Source: JAICJR01 sp036494715 (lineage in GTDB: Bacteria > Actinomycetota > Thermoleophilia > Solirubrobacterales > Thermoleophilaceae). From it: a stretch of DNA of 64,000 nt. Both the position numbers and the translations under genes were made by a program. Below, in pieces: positions 8,670 to 16,585 of the stretch. Under the pieces are notes generated by a model. The model was given only the letters and a program-made list of their open reading frames with translations. It had not been told where the DNA came from and searched no databases. The stretch covers positions 1 through 64,000 of the forward strand of contig DASXNY010000089.1 in assembly GCA_036494715.1 (NCBI GenBank). The letters are read 5' to 3'. How positions within the stretch are numbered: position 1 is the stretch's first letter; every line of letters begins with the position of its first letter.

Positions 8670-9561
8670 GACCATCGTCTTCAACCGCGACCGGCACGGT
8701 CTGCCGTACTCGAAGGGCCTGATGGCGCAGTCGCTCTCGGCTTCCGGCCTGTCGCCGACGCGCTCCTACGAGCTCGCGCAGATCGTGGAGCGCCGACTCG
8801 ACGAGCGCACAGGCGCCCAGATCGCCGTCGCCGACCTTCACGAGCTGGTGGAGGAGGTGCTGCTCGAGCAGGAGGGCGCGGACGCCGTGCGCCGCTTCCA
8901 CGAGTGGCAGCGGCTCGACCGGCTCGACCGACCGCTCGTCGTCCTGCTCGCCGGCAGCACCGGTGTCGGAAAGTCCACGCTCGCAACGATGCTGGCCGCG
9001 CGCCTCGGCATCACGCGGGTGATCGCCACCGACGTCATCCGCCAGGTGCTGCGCGCATTCTTCTCCCGTGAGTTCATGCCCGCCGTGCACTACTCCGCGT
9101 TCGAGGCGGGCCAGGCGATTGAACTCGTTCTCGACCCGCGCGAGGACCCCGACATCGTCGGCTTCGCGCGCCAGGCGGAGAGCATCGCCACCGGCGTCGA
9201 GGCGATCATCGAGCGCGCCTGCCTCGAGCGCACGCCGATGGTGCTTGAGGGCATCCACCTCGTGCCGGGCATGCTGCGTGACGAGCTGCACGACCGCTGC
9301 ATCGCGGTCGAGGCCGTGCTCAGCGTCTCCGACGAGGAGCTCCACCGCAGCCACTTCGCGATGCGCGGCGGCCACCGGCCGGCCGAGCGCTATCTCAGCC
9401 GCTTCGAGCAGATTCGCAAGCTTCAGGACTATCTCGTCGGCGAGGCGAGGGAACGAGGAGTAGCCGTGATCGAGAACGAGAGCGTGGACCGTGCGCTACC
9501 GCGCTTGATGGACCTTGTGCTCGACTCTGTCAGCCGTGTGTCATCATCGGAGCCCCGATGA
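8662..9561 (+). CDS. 2-phosphoglycerate kinase (ATP-cone plus P-loop kinase)
   Basis: Phosphorylates 2-phosphoglycerate to 2,3-diphosphoglycerate, the substrate of the synthetase encoded just upstream. The N-terminal 1-75 region (RHGLPYSKGLMAQSL and following helices) resembles an ATP-cone, the domain order known for archaeal 2-phosphoglycerate kinases. The kinase P-loop GSTGVGKS is at 98-105, followed by IATDVIRQVLR. The length (299 aa) fits the family. The start overlaps the synthetase stop, and the stop overlaps the transaldolase ATG by 4 nt, so three enzymes are translationally coupled. A generic kinase annotation is the alternative, but the gene pairing argues for 2PGK. Confidence 0.82.
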   Translation: MPETIVFNRDRHGLPYSKGLMAQSLSASGLSPTRSYELAQIVERRLDERTGAQIAVADLHELVEEVLLEQEGADAVRRFHEWQRLDRLDRPLVVLLAGSTGVGKSTLATMLAARLGITRVIATDVIRQVLRAFFSREFMPAVHYSAFEAGQAIELVLDPREDPDIVGFARQAESIATGVEAIIERACLERTPMVLEGIHLVPGMLRDELHDRCIAVEAVLSVSDEELHRSHFAMRGGHRPAERYLSRFEQIRKLQDYLVGEARERGVAVIENESVDRALPRLMDLVLDSVSRVSSSEPR

Positions 9562-10253
9562 AGCTGTTCATCGACACAGGCTCCGTCGCGGAAGTTGAGG
9601 AGATCGCGGGCTGGGGAGTCCTCTCCGGCGCAACGACGAATCCCTCGCTGCTCGCGAAGGAAGACGGCGATCCGGGCGACATCATTCGCCGGATCTGCGA
9701 CCTCGTGAACGGACCTGTGTCCGCCGAGGTGGTCTCCGACAACCCCGCCGGGATGGTTGCGGAGGGCCGCGCGCTCGCGGAACTGCACAAGCACGTGATC
9801 GTCAAGACGCCGTTCTCCACCGCGGGCCTCGCCGCCTGCCACGAGCTATCCGAGGACGGCATCCGCATCAACATGACTTTGGTGTTCTCCGCCAACCAGG
9901 CGCTGCTGGCCGCCGAGGCGGGGGCCACCTACATCTCCTGCTTCATGGGCAGGCTCGACGACATCTCGATCAATTCCACTGACATCGTGCGCGAGATCGT
10001 CGAGGCGCTGCGCCCGGGCGGCACCACCTCGCAGGTGCTGGCCGCCTCGCTGCGCCACCCGGAGCACGTGGTCACCGCGGCGCGCCTCGGCTGCGAGGTC
10101 GCGACGGCGCCGGCCAAGGTTCTTCACCAGATGCTCGACCACCCGCTCACCACGGCTGGCATCGAGCGCTTCGCTGCCGACTGGAAGGAACGACCCGAAT
10201 TCGGCGAGTGGCTGAGCGGGCTCGTGGCCTCCTACTCGGCTGCCGCTCGTTAG
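9558..10253 (+). CDS. tal: Transaldolase / fructose-6-phosphate aldolase-like
   Basis: Class I aldolase of the small TalC/FSA type (231 aa). It transfers dihydroxyacetone units between sugar phosphates or cleaves fructose 6-phosphate; sequence alone does not separate these. MKLFIDTGSVAEV and SGATTNPSL open the TIM barrel, the Schiff-base lysine is Lys83 in IVKTPFSTAGL, and NMTLVFSANQALLA follows. The ATG overlaps the kinase stop. Its link to the cDPG genes ties central carbon flow through 3-carbon phosphates to the module, which is inference from context. Confidence 0.9.
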   Translation: MKLFIDTGSVAEVEEIAGWGVLSGATTNPSLLAKEDGDPGDIIRRICDLVNGPVSAEVVSDNPAGMVAEGRALAELHKHVIVKTPFSTAGLAACHELSEDGIRINMTLVFSANQALLAAEAGATYISCFMGRLDDISINSTDIVREIVEALRPGGTTSQVLAASLRHPEHVVTAARLGCEVATAPAKVLHQMLDHPLTTAGIERFAADWKERPEFGEWLSGLVASYSAAAR

Positions 10254-10257
10254 GCGC

Positions 10258-11385
10258 ATGTCCGTACTCGACCGTAAAGAGCTCGAGCAGAGTCCCCTTT
10301 CCGATCTTCACACGATCGCGTCCGAGCTGGGCGTCGAGGGCTTCCGGCGGATGCGCAAGGCCGACCTGATCAAGGCGATCCTCAAGGATCAGCCCGACGA
10401 CGGCGCCGACGACGACGGCGACGGGTCCGACAGGGATCCGGAGGAGCTGCCCGACCGCGATCGCGCGGCGGAGGCCGAGGCCGTCGTCGAGCACGACGAG
10501 GAGGCCGAGCCCGACGCCCAGGCGGAGGAGGACGACGAGGAGCCCGAGCCCGAGGCCGAGCCGAATGAGGAAGAGGAGGAGGACGTCCGCAGCGGCGTGC
10601 TCGACATCCTCCCGAACGGCAGCGGCTTCATGCGCTCGGACGCGTTCGCGCACTCGCGCGACGACGTCTATGTGTCGCCGGCGCAGATCCGCCGCTGCGA
10701 GCTGCGCGCGGGTGACGAGATCTCCGGTCCGGTGCGGCCGCCGCGCCGCTCCGAGCGCTACCCGTCGCTCGTGCGGGTCGACTCGGTCAACGGCCAAGCG
10801 CCCGAGCCGCCCCCCGAGCGGCCGCGCTTCGAGCAGCTCACCGCCGTCTTCGCCACTGACAAGCTGCCGAGCCCCGACGGGCTCGACTCCGCGCCCTTCG
10901 GCAAGGGGTCGCGCGTGGCGATCGCCGGGGCGCCAGGCGCAGGCGCCACCTCGCTGCTGCGCGGCATCGTCAGCTTGCTGTCGGGCGCCTCGCTCGAGCC
11001 GGTCGTGGTGCTCGCGGGCGTGCGTCCCGAGGAGCTCACCGAGTGGCGCCGCGAGTCCGGCCTCACCGTCGCCGGTGGCGCTTTCGACGGTTCCGTCGAA
11101 GAGCAGTCCCAGGTCGCCGAGATGGCGATCGAGCGCGCCAAGCGCGCCGTTGAGCAAGGCCGCGACGCGGTCGTCGTGGTCGACTCGCTCGACTCGCTGC
11201 CGGGCGGAGTGGGGCGGCGCGTGTTCGGCGCCGCGCGCAAGGTCGAGGAGGGCGGTTCGCTCACCGTCATCGCCACGATCGGCGAGAGCGCCGAGCCGCT
11301 GCGCGTGGCCACAACCCGCATCGTGCTGGAGGGCGGCAACGTGAGCGCCGCGTCCGGCACCACCCACGCGGACCTGCTGTCCTAG
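10258..11385 (+). CDS. Degenerate Rho-like protein, predicted ATPase-dead
   Basis: A 375-aa relative of transcription terminator Rho. Residues 5-44 match the Rho N-terminal helical domain, 45-110 are a very acidic linker, 111-180 the RNA-binding cold-shock-like domain (SGVLDILPNGSGFMRS), and 215-375 a shortened RecA-like ATPase. Its Walker A reads GAPGAGAT (224-231): both lysines of the usual PPKAGKT are gone (G227, A230). LAGVRPEELTEW has Val255 where the catalytic Glu of Rho lies. FGAARKVEEGGSLTVIAT is retained, but the R-loop and Arg-finger regions are missing. A paralogue with an RNA-binding or Rho-modulating role is likely; a true terminator is unlikely. Confidence 0.85.
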   Translation: MSVLDRKELEQSPLSDLHTIASELGVEGFRRMRKADLIKAILKDQPDDGADDDGDGSDRDPEELPDRDRAAEAEAVVEHDEEAEPDAQAEEDDEEPEPEAEPNEEEEEDVRSGVLDILPNGSGFMRSDAFAHSRDDVYVSPAQIRRCELRAGDEISGPVRPPRRSERYPSLVRVDSVNGQAPEPPPERPRFEQLTAVFATDKLPSPDGLDSAPFGKGSRVAIAGAPGAGATSLLRGIVSLLSGASLEPVVVLAGVRPEELTEWRRESGLTVAGGAFDGSVEEQSQVAEMAIERAKRAVEQGRDAVVVVDSLDSLPGGVGRRVFGAARKVEEGGSLTVIATIGESAEPLRVATTRIVLEGGNVSAASGTTHADLLS

Positions 11386-11396
11386 CCCCTCTCCCG

Positions 11397-12338
11397 CTAC
11401 GGCGTTACGACGATGCGCCGAGTCGTGGTTGTGGCCCACGCCCCTTCGACGTCAGCAAGAGGCAGTGGCCGGGCGTCGATCTCGAAGGTTCCAGTGGTGA
11501 TCTCCCTCGCCAGTGCGGGCAGCTCGGCAAGAATTTCGCGCGTACTGACCGAGCCTTGGCCGCTACCGACGATCTGGAGGCGCGCAGCGCGGAGCGCCGC
11601 CGAGGGAATCGACGCGGTAGGGCCGGCGACCGAGCCGATTTCGATCCAGGTGAGCGGCTCGCCGCGATCGGCGCGCTCGCCGACGACGGCGGTCATCGCG
11701 GTGGCGCTCGGCTCGCCCCAGAGGTAGTCGATCACGACGTCGACGGCGCGGGCCGCCTGGCCGAGCCGCTGAACGTCGGTGTCGAGCCGCACGGTGTCCG
11801 TGGCGCCTACCGCGGTGAGAGCGGCCAGCCGCTCGGCGTCTCGCCCGGCGGCGACGATCTGGTTCGCGCCGAACAGTCGCGCGATCTGGACGGCCAGCTG
11901 GCCGGCATTGCCGGTGGCCCCGAGGACCAGGACGTTCTGCCCGGCCTGGAACTCCACCCGGCGCCGGAGCGCGACCCAGGAGGACATGGCGGGGTTCATG
12001 GCCGCGGCGACCGCGATCGGATCGCTGTCGTCGGGCAGGACGATGCTGCGGCGTGCGTCGATCACGGTCTGCTCAGCCATCGCGCCCAGCCTGGTGTCGG
12101 GCAGGACGAAGTAGCGCAGTAGCCCGTCCGCGCCGCGCCCGACGCCGTCGATTCCCGGCACGAGCGGCAGCTCGTCCGTGCTCGTGTAGTGCGACCCGGC
12201 CGCCTGCGACCGGACACGCGGATGCAGCCCGGCCGCGATCACGTCGACGACCAGCTCGTCACCGACGGTCGGGGCGGGGGTGGGGAACTCCTCGTAGCGC
12301 GGGGCGCAGTCGAACGAGGAAACGACGGCGGCTTTCAT
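11397..12338 (-). CDS. Zinc-independent alcohol dehydrogenase / quinone oxidoreductase family
   Basis: NADPH-dependent oxidoreductase of the medium-chain reductase superfamily (313 aa). A GroES-like N-terminal domain (MKAAVVSSFDCAPRYEEFP) is followed by a Rossmann motif in VLVLGATGNAGQLAVQIARL and by AAGRDAERLAAL. Zinc ligands of classical alcohol dehydrogenases are not evident, so it is closer to quinone oxidoreductases. A Shine-Dalgarno AGAGG lies 6-7 nt before the ATG. It is divergent from a MarR gene over 78 nt holding two operator-like repeats, suggesting induction by a reactive or aromatic compound. Confidence 0.82.
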   Translation of the reverse strand: MKAAVVSSFDCAPRYEEFPTPAPTVGDELVVDVIAAGLHPRVRSQAAGSHYTSTDELPLVPGIDGVGRGADGLLRYFVLPDTRLGAMAEQTVIDARRSIVLPDDSDPIAVAAAMNPAMSSWVALRRRVEFQAGQNVLVLGATGNAGQLAVQIARLFGANQIVAAGRDAERLAALTAVGATDTVRLDTDVQRLGQAARAVDVVIDYLWGEPSATAMTAVVGERADRGEPLTWIEIGSVAGPTASIPSAALRAARLQIVGSGQGSVSTREILAELPALAREITTGTFEIDARPLPLADVEGAWATTTTRRIVVTP

Positions 12339-12354
12339 GACGACCTCTTGCGAT

Positions 12355-12410
12355 CTAGTTGGTATTACGAATGAAAACTAGTTTGTAATACGAACTGAGT
12401 CAAGTAGGCT
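12355..12410. promoter_or_regulatory. Tandem MarR-type operators and marR promoter
   Basis: Two 17-nt direct repeats (12355-12371 and 12378-12394, offset 23 nt, 15 of 17 identical) each end in a near-palindrome: TTGGTATTACGAA and TTTGTAATACGAA, close to the ideal TTCGTA-N-TACGAA. For the plus strand, TTGTAA (12383-12388), a 16-nt spacer and TAGGCT (12405-12410) form a promoter whose start would fall at the GTG of the marR gene. The second operator covers the -35 element, which fits autorepression. Confidence 0.75.
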
Positions 12411-12416
12411 TCGTGC

Positions 12417-12839
12417 GTGGTGAAACCGCCCGAACAAGACGGTCTGGTCGACGCTCTCGCCCAGGCCGCATTCGCGACCATGGCGGTGTTGAACAAGGTC
12501 GGCGCCGACAATGACCTGTCGCTCACCCAGCTGCGGGTGCTGGCAATCCTGCGGGACCGCCGGGTGAGGATGAGCGTGCTCGCCGACCACCTCGGGCTCG
12601 AGAAATCAACGATGTCGGGGCTGGTCGACCGCGCCGAGAAGAGGGGGTTGCTCGTGAGGGAGCCCAGCACGACCGACGGCCGCTCGGTCGACGTCTCTCT
12701 GAGCCGGGCCGGCGCGGACCTCGCCGAGCGGCTCTACGCCGACGTCAGACGCTCGCTGTCGACGCTCACCGACGAGCTTACGCCCAGCGAGCAACGCCGC
12801 CTGCAAACGCTCCTCGAGCGGACAGTCGGCGCCGGCTAG
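12417..12839 (+). CDS. MarR-family transcriptional regulator
   Basis: Winged-helix regulator of 140 aa. Dimerisation helices flank a helix-turn-helix in MSVLADHLGLEKSTMSGLVDRA (about 50-71), with the wing TTDGRSVDVSLS following. The start is one of two adjacent GTG codons (12417 or 12420). There is no Shine-Dalgarno sequence, and the promoter placement predicts a leaderless message. Divergence from the oxidoreductase and the two operator copies indicate control of both genes. The last 4 nt overlap the convergent hypothetical gene. Confidence 0.87.
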   Translation: MVKPPEQDGLVDALAQAAFATMAVLNKVGADNDLSLTQLRVLAILRDRRVRMSVLADHLGLEKSTMSGLVDRAEKRGLLVREPSTTDGRSVDVSLSRAGADLAERLYADVRRSLSTLTDELTPSEQRRLQTLLERTVGAG

Positions 12840-13303
12840 CGGCGGTACGCGACCCGCGCCCAGGAGGGCTCGGGGGACAGCTCAACGAGCTCCCAGTCAC
12901 GGTCCGGCTGCGCGTAGCCGAACGCGTGTGTGACATCGTCGAACACGATCTCGAGCTCACCTTCCTTCACGCGCTGGTCGAGCCACGCCCCACGGAACAC
13001 GAGCCGCCGGAGCCAGTGCACGAGCGAGCGCTCGGACGGGCCGGCGAGCTCGCGCCACGAGGCGTTGATGTGCTCCCCGAGGGAGGAGGCGGGCTCGATC
13101 ACCTCGCCATTCACGGTCAGGTTGACGATGTCCTCGCGCTCCTCGGCGTCGAGCGAACCGTCCACGAAGCCGAGCTTCATCGCCGCCTGCTCGACACGCT
13201 CGGTGAAGTCGCGCTCGTTGAAAGTGAAGCGGAGCTCGCCGTACTCGAGCACGTAGTCCGAGCCAGACTCGTAGTTCCCGCGCTTGGTCTTGTGGTTGTC
13301 CAT
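12836..13303 (-). CDS. Hypothetical protein
   Basis: A 155-aa acidic protein that I do not recognise. It has no signal peptide or membrane segment and looks globular. Features are an N-terminal DNHKTKRGNYESGSDY segment, a charged middle region (FTERVEQAAMKLGFVDGSLD) and a Trp-rich second half (WRELAGPSERSLVHWLRRLVFRGAWLD). Codon usage matches its neighbours. Its stop overlaps the marR stop tail-to-tail by 4 nt. No function is proposed. Confidence 0.65.
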   Translation of the reverse strand: MDNHKTKRGNYESGSDYVLEYGELRFTFNERDFTERVEQAAMKLGFVDGSLDAEEREDIVNLTVNGEVIEPASSLGEHINASWRELAGPSERSLVHWLRRLVFRGAWLDQRVKEGELEIVFDDVTHAFGYAQPDRDWELVELSPEPSWARVAYRR

Positions 13304-13374
13304 GACGAATTCGCGCCCGGGACCAATCTCGGGCGCGTCGGCATTCTAAGCACGATTCCTGCCCCGCTTGAAGG

Positions 13375-13394
13375 GGTGCAACCGCGCTTGCACC
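13375..13394. promoter_or_regulatory. Inverted repeat upstream of the response regulator gene
   Basis: GGTGCAA and TTGCACC surround a 6-nt loop, a perfect 7-bp inverted repeat 38 nt before the regulator ATG. No T-run follows. It may be an operator for the two-component operon or an end signal for an upstream message; I cannot choose. Confidence 0.4.
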
Positions 13395-13432
13395 GGGGGG
13401 CGAAAAATTGGGTCTCGAGCCCTTAGGCGGGC

Positions 13433-14137
13433 ATGGACTCCCAGCGACTGCTCCTCCTCGAGGACGACGAAACGACGGCCGCGTTCCTCGCGGACAACCT
13501 AGGCGCCGACGGCTTCAGCGTCATCATCGCCACTGGAGCCGGCGAGGGCTGGCGTGCCCTCGAGCTGCGCCGGCCCGAGCTGCTCGTGCTCGACCTCAGC
13601 CTCGCCGACGGCAGCGGCCTCGAGCTGCTCGACAGGCTGCGGTCGTCCGACGCGCTCAGCTCGCGCGTGGATCCCGCGCTGCCCGTGATCGTCGTGAGCG
13701 GCCGGGCGTCGGAGGTGGACCGCGTGCGCGGGCTCGCGCGCGGCGCCGACGACTACCTGACCAAGCCATTCTCCTATCCGGAGCTCGTGGCGCGCATCCG
13801 CGCGGTGCTGCGCCGGGCGGACGGCCGTGGCGCGCGCGGCGCGATCCGCGTAGGCGAGCTGGCCATCGACCCGTTCACGCGCAGCGTCTCGCTCGCCGGC
13901 GAGCCGCTGCAGCTCTCGAACAAGGAGTTCTCGCTGCTCCAGAAGCTCGCTAGCGACCCCACGCGCGTGTTCCTCAAGGCCGACCTTCTGCGCGACGTAT
14001 GGGGCTTCCGGGTGCCGGTGGCCACGCGAACGCTGGACGCTCACGCCTGTCGGCTGCGCAAGAAGCTGAGCGGCTCGCCACGCGAGTTCGTGATCACCGT
14101 GCGCGGCATCGGCTACCGGTTGGCGGAGCAGCTGTGA
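13433..14137 (+). CDS. OmpR-type response regulator
   Basis: A 234-aa two-component regulator. The receiver domain (about 1-125) has the acidic pair in LLLEDDETT, the phosphoacceptor Asp in LLVLDLSLADGSG, and the conserved Lys in DDYLTKPFSYPE. The C-terminal winged helix (about 135-232) contains LSNKEFSLLQKLASDP and the recognition segment TRTLDAHACRLRKKL. Its stop overlaps the GTG of the histidine kinase gene, and that gene overlaps a CpaB-like gene, so the three form one coupled operon. Confidence 0.92.
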   Translation: MDSQRLLLLEDDETTAAFLADNLGADGFSVIIATGAGEGWRALELRRPELLVLDLSLADGSGLELLDRLRSSDALSSRVDPALPVIVVSGRASEVDRVRGLARGADDYLTKPFSYPELVARIRAVLRRADGRGARGAIRVGELAIDPFTRSVSLAGEPLQLSNKEFSLLQKLASDPTRVFLKADLLRDVWGFRVPVATRTLDAHACRLRKKLSGSPREFVITVRGIGYRLAEQL

Positions 14138-14787
14138 CGGTCGCCATTGCACTGGCCGGCTGGCTGCTGGCGCTGCTCGCGGGCTGGCGCGTCCTCGCGC
14201 TTGGACGCCGGCTCGAGCTGGTCGCCTGCGCCGAGCACGAGCTGCGCGGGCCGCTCGCGGCGCTCACGCTGGCGGTGGGACGCTCGCGCCCGCTTGAGCC
14301 GGGCGTCGTCGACGGACAGCTCGACCGCGCCCGCATCGCCTTGGCCGATCTCACCAATGCGCGCCGTGGCAGGCGCGCCTCGGCGATCGTTCGCCGCCAC
14401 GACATGGGCCGGCTCGCTGCGCGCGCCGCCGCGGGCTGGAGCGCGGCCGGGGGAGAGGTGCGCGTCGACTGGCGCGCCGGCGACGCTGCCGTCGACGCCG
14501 ATGCAGGGCGCATCGCGCAGGCTCTCGGCAACCTGCTGTCGAACGCGCTCGAGCACGGCGGCGGACGCGCGTTCCTGCGCGGCCGGCGTTACCGCGGTGG
14601 GGTACGGATCGAGATCGCCAGCCGCGGCGGGGTCAGCGCGCCGGGACGGCGTTCGCGCCGGCGGGACCGCGGCCGCGGCCTCGCGATCGCCACGCGGGCG
14701 ATCGAGGACGCCGGCGGCCACCTGCGCCTCGTGTCCGGCCCCGACGGCACCACCGCCGCCGTGGACCTGCCGCTCGCCGACGTATGA
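14134..14787 (+). CDS. Small sensor histidine kinase lacking a sensor domain
   Basis: A 217-aa kinase expected to phosphorylate the regulator encoded upstream. A single hydrophobic helix (residues 2-20) anchors it and leads straight into the H-box ACAEHELRGPLAALTLAV. The N-box is NLLSNALEHGG, and a G-box GRGLAIATRAIEDAGG lies near the C-terminus. There is no periplasmic or PAS sensor domain, so input must come through the membrane helix or a partner. The start is the GTG at 14134; the frame is open upstream only inside the regulator gene. The next gene starts 4 nt before its stop. Confidence 0.82.
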   Translation: MTVAIALAGWLLALLAGWRVLALGRRLELVACAEHELRGPLAALTLAVGRSRPLEPGVVDGQLDRARIALADLTNARRGRRASAIVRRHDMGRLAARAAAGWSAAGGEVRVDWRAGDAAVDADAGRIAQALGNLLSNALEHGGGRAFLRGRRYRGGVRIEIASRGGVSAPGRRSRRRDRGRGLAIATRAIEDAGGHLRLVSGPDGTTAAVDLPLADV

Positions 14788-15458
14788 GCCGGCGCCGCGC
14801 GCTCGCGATGCTCGTGCTGGCGCTGATCAGCGGCTGGCTGGCCGCATCCGACGTGCGCAGTCACGAGCGCCGGGTCAGTGCCGGACTCGGCGGCTACGCT
14901 GGCGCGCTGGTCGCGCGCGTGGACGTGAAGGCGGGCAAGCGCATCACGGGCGCCGAGCTTGCGCAGCGGCGCCTCCCCGCGCGCTTCCTGCCGCCGGACA
15001 TCCTCGGTTCGAGCGCCGACGCCATCGGACTGCGGGCCGCAGTGGCGATCCCGCGGGGCGCCTACGTCACTGCCTCCGCGCTCGCCGCCCCTTCCGGCGG
15101 CGAGGAGGGCGCCGCCGCCCTCGCCCCCGGCGAACGCGCGGTCGACGTGACCGTCGCGAATACCGGCGCTGCGGAGCTCGGTGGCCCCGGCGCGCGCGTC
15201 GACGTGCTCGTCACCACCGGCCGCGACGGCAGCCGTGGTCGCACCAACCTCGCGCTCCAGGACGTGCCGCTGCTCGCCGTCCGCCGGGGCGCCGGGCAGG
15301 ACTCCGACAAGCTCGTGGCAACGCTCCGCGTGACCGTGCGCCAGGCCGTCTACCTCACGGCCGCGCAGAACTTCGCGCAGGAGGTGCGCCTCCTGCCGCG
15401 CCCCGGTGGCGACCGCGCCGGGGTCGGCCGCCTCAGCATCGGCGGCGGACAGCTCTAG
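14784..15458 (+). CDS. CpaB/RcpC-like Flp pilus assembly protein (SAF domain)
   Basis: A 224-aa exported protein with an N-terminal hydrophobic helix (about 5-22) and an SAF/CpaB arrangement: ARVDVKAGKRITGAELAQR and VAIPRGAYVTASALA, then the RcpC-like part with GARVDVLVTT and QDVPLLAVRR. CpaB proteins support the outer parts of Tad/Flp pili. The matching motor genes tadA, tadB and tadC lie about 2.6 kb downstream beyond azlCD and the sigma factor. Its ATG overlaps the kinase stop, so pilus assembly may be under direct two-component control (inference). Confidence 0.78.
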   Translation: MSRRRALAMLVLALISGWLAASDVRSHERRVSAGLGGYAGALVARVDVKAGKRITGAELAQRRLPARFLPPDILGSSADAIGLRAAVAIPRGAYVTASALAAPSGGEEGAAALAPGERAVDVTVANTGAAELGGPGARVDVLVTTGRDGSRGRTNLALQDVPLLAVRRGAGQDSDKLVATLRVTVRQAVYLTAAQNFAQEVRLLPRPGGDRAGVGRLSIGGGQL

Positions 15459-15512
15459 CCTCGAAGCCGCCCCGCCGCCGGCTGCGCCCGGTCGGTACTG
15501 TCGGGGACGGTT

Positions 15513-16226
15513 ATGGGCTTCTGGCAGCGCTACGGCGTCGGCGTCCGGACCGCCGTGCCGTTCGCGGTGGCAGTCGGCGTCTTTGGGGTGTCCTTCGGAG
15601 TGCTCGCCCGCGACGCGGGCATGGGCCCGGTCGCGCCCGTCGTCATGTCCATCCTGACGTTCGCCGGCTCGGCGCAGTTCGCGGTCGTGTCGGTGCTCAC
15701 GGCGGGCGGGGGAGTCGCTGCGGCGTGCGTCGCGGCCCTGCTGTTGAACGGCCGCTACGTGCCGATCGGCATGTCGGCCGCCAAGGCGCTCTGCGGCAAC
15801 CGGCTCAAGCGCGTGCTCGAGGCGCAGGTCGTCGTCGACGAGTCGTGGGCGCTGTCGAACCAGGGCGGAGGGCGCTTCGACCGTGGGATCCTGATCGGGG
15901 CGGGCTCGCTCCTCTACCTGGCGTGGCTGCTGGGCACGGCGGTCGGGGTCTTCGCCGGCAACCTGATCGGCGATCCCAACAAGCTTGGGCTCGACGCCGC
16001 GTTCCCGGCGCTGTTCCTCGCGCTGCTCGTCGGGCAGCTGCATTCCCGCCGCGCCGTCGTCGCGGCGCTGGGCGGCGCTGCAATCGCGCTCGTGGTCACG
16101 CCCTTCACCAAGCCCGGCCTCCCGCTGATCGCGGCCTGCCTCGCCTGCGCAGTCGGCTGGCGGCTGGGCGAGACCGAGGAGCCGACCTGGGTGTCGCCCG
16201 ACGCCCACCTCGAGGAGATCCCGTGA
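15513..16226 (+). CDS. azlC: AzlC-family branched-chain amino acid exporter, large subunit
   Basis: Polytopic membrane protein of 237 aa whose N-terminal block (GVRTAVPFAVAVGVFGVSFG) and ILTFAGSAQFAVVSVLTAGG are the AzlC signature. AzlC and AzlD together export branched-chain amino acids or analogues such as azaleucine. The next gene, azlD, overlaps by 4 nt and completes the pair. No Lrp-type regulator gene is adjacent, so the control is unknown. Confidence 0.88.
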   Translation: MGFWQRYGVGVRTAVPFAVAVGVFGVSFGVLARDAGMGPVAPVVMSILTFAGSAQFAVVSVLTAGGGVAAACVAALLLNGRYVPIGMSAAKALCGNRLKRVLEAQVVVDESWALSNQGGGRFDRGILIGAGSLLYLAWLLGTAVGVFAGNLIGDPNKLGLDAAFPALFLALLVGQLHSRRAVVAALGGAAIALVVTPFTKPGLPLIAACLACAVGWRLGETEEPTWVSPDAHLEEIP

Positions 16227-16528
16227 GCGCCACCTGGACGGCCGTGGTCATCGTGGGCGCCGCGACCATCGGCCTCAAGTCGGTCGGCACGCTCGTGCTG
16301 CAGGGCCGCGAGCTGCCCGCCCGCCTCAGCGGCATGATCGAGCTGCTTGCACCGGTGATGCTCGCGGCGCTCGTCGTCACGAACACTTTCGGCGGCGACC
16401 ACAAGCTGGTCCTCGACGCGCGCGCGGCCGGGCTCGCGGCGGCCGCCATTCCGATTGCCCTGCGGGCACCGCTGCTCGTCACCGTGGTGGTGGCCGCCGC
16501 GACCGCTGCGATCGTCCGCGCGATCTAG
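16223..16528 (+). CDS. azlD: AzlD-family branched-chain amino acid exporter, small subunit
   Basis: A 101-aa protein with three to four membrane helices. WTAVVIVGAATIGLKSVGTLVL and the LLAPVMLAALVVTNTF block match AzlD. It starts at a GTG overlapping the azlC stop. A strong hairpin terminator lies just after its TAG. Confidence 0.85.
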   Translation: MSATWTAVVIVGAATIGLKSVGTLVLQGRELPARLSGMIELLAPVMLAALVVTNTFGGDHKLVLDARAAGLAAAAIPIALRAPLLVTVVVAAATAAIVRAI

Positions 16529-16533
16529 AACGC

Positions 16534-16563
16534 AAAAACGGGCGGCCCGAAGGCCGCCCGTTT
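16534..16563. terminator. Bidirectional intrinsic terminator between azlD and the sigma factor gene
   Basis: AAACGGGCGGCC and GGCCGCCCGTTT form a perfect 12-bp stem around a CGAA tetraloop, with A and T runs on both sides. It ends the azlCD message and the convergent sigma-factor message. Confidence 0.92.
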
Positions 16564-16585
16564 CAGCAGTATTGGTTCGAGAGAC

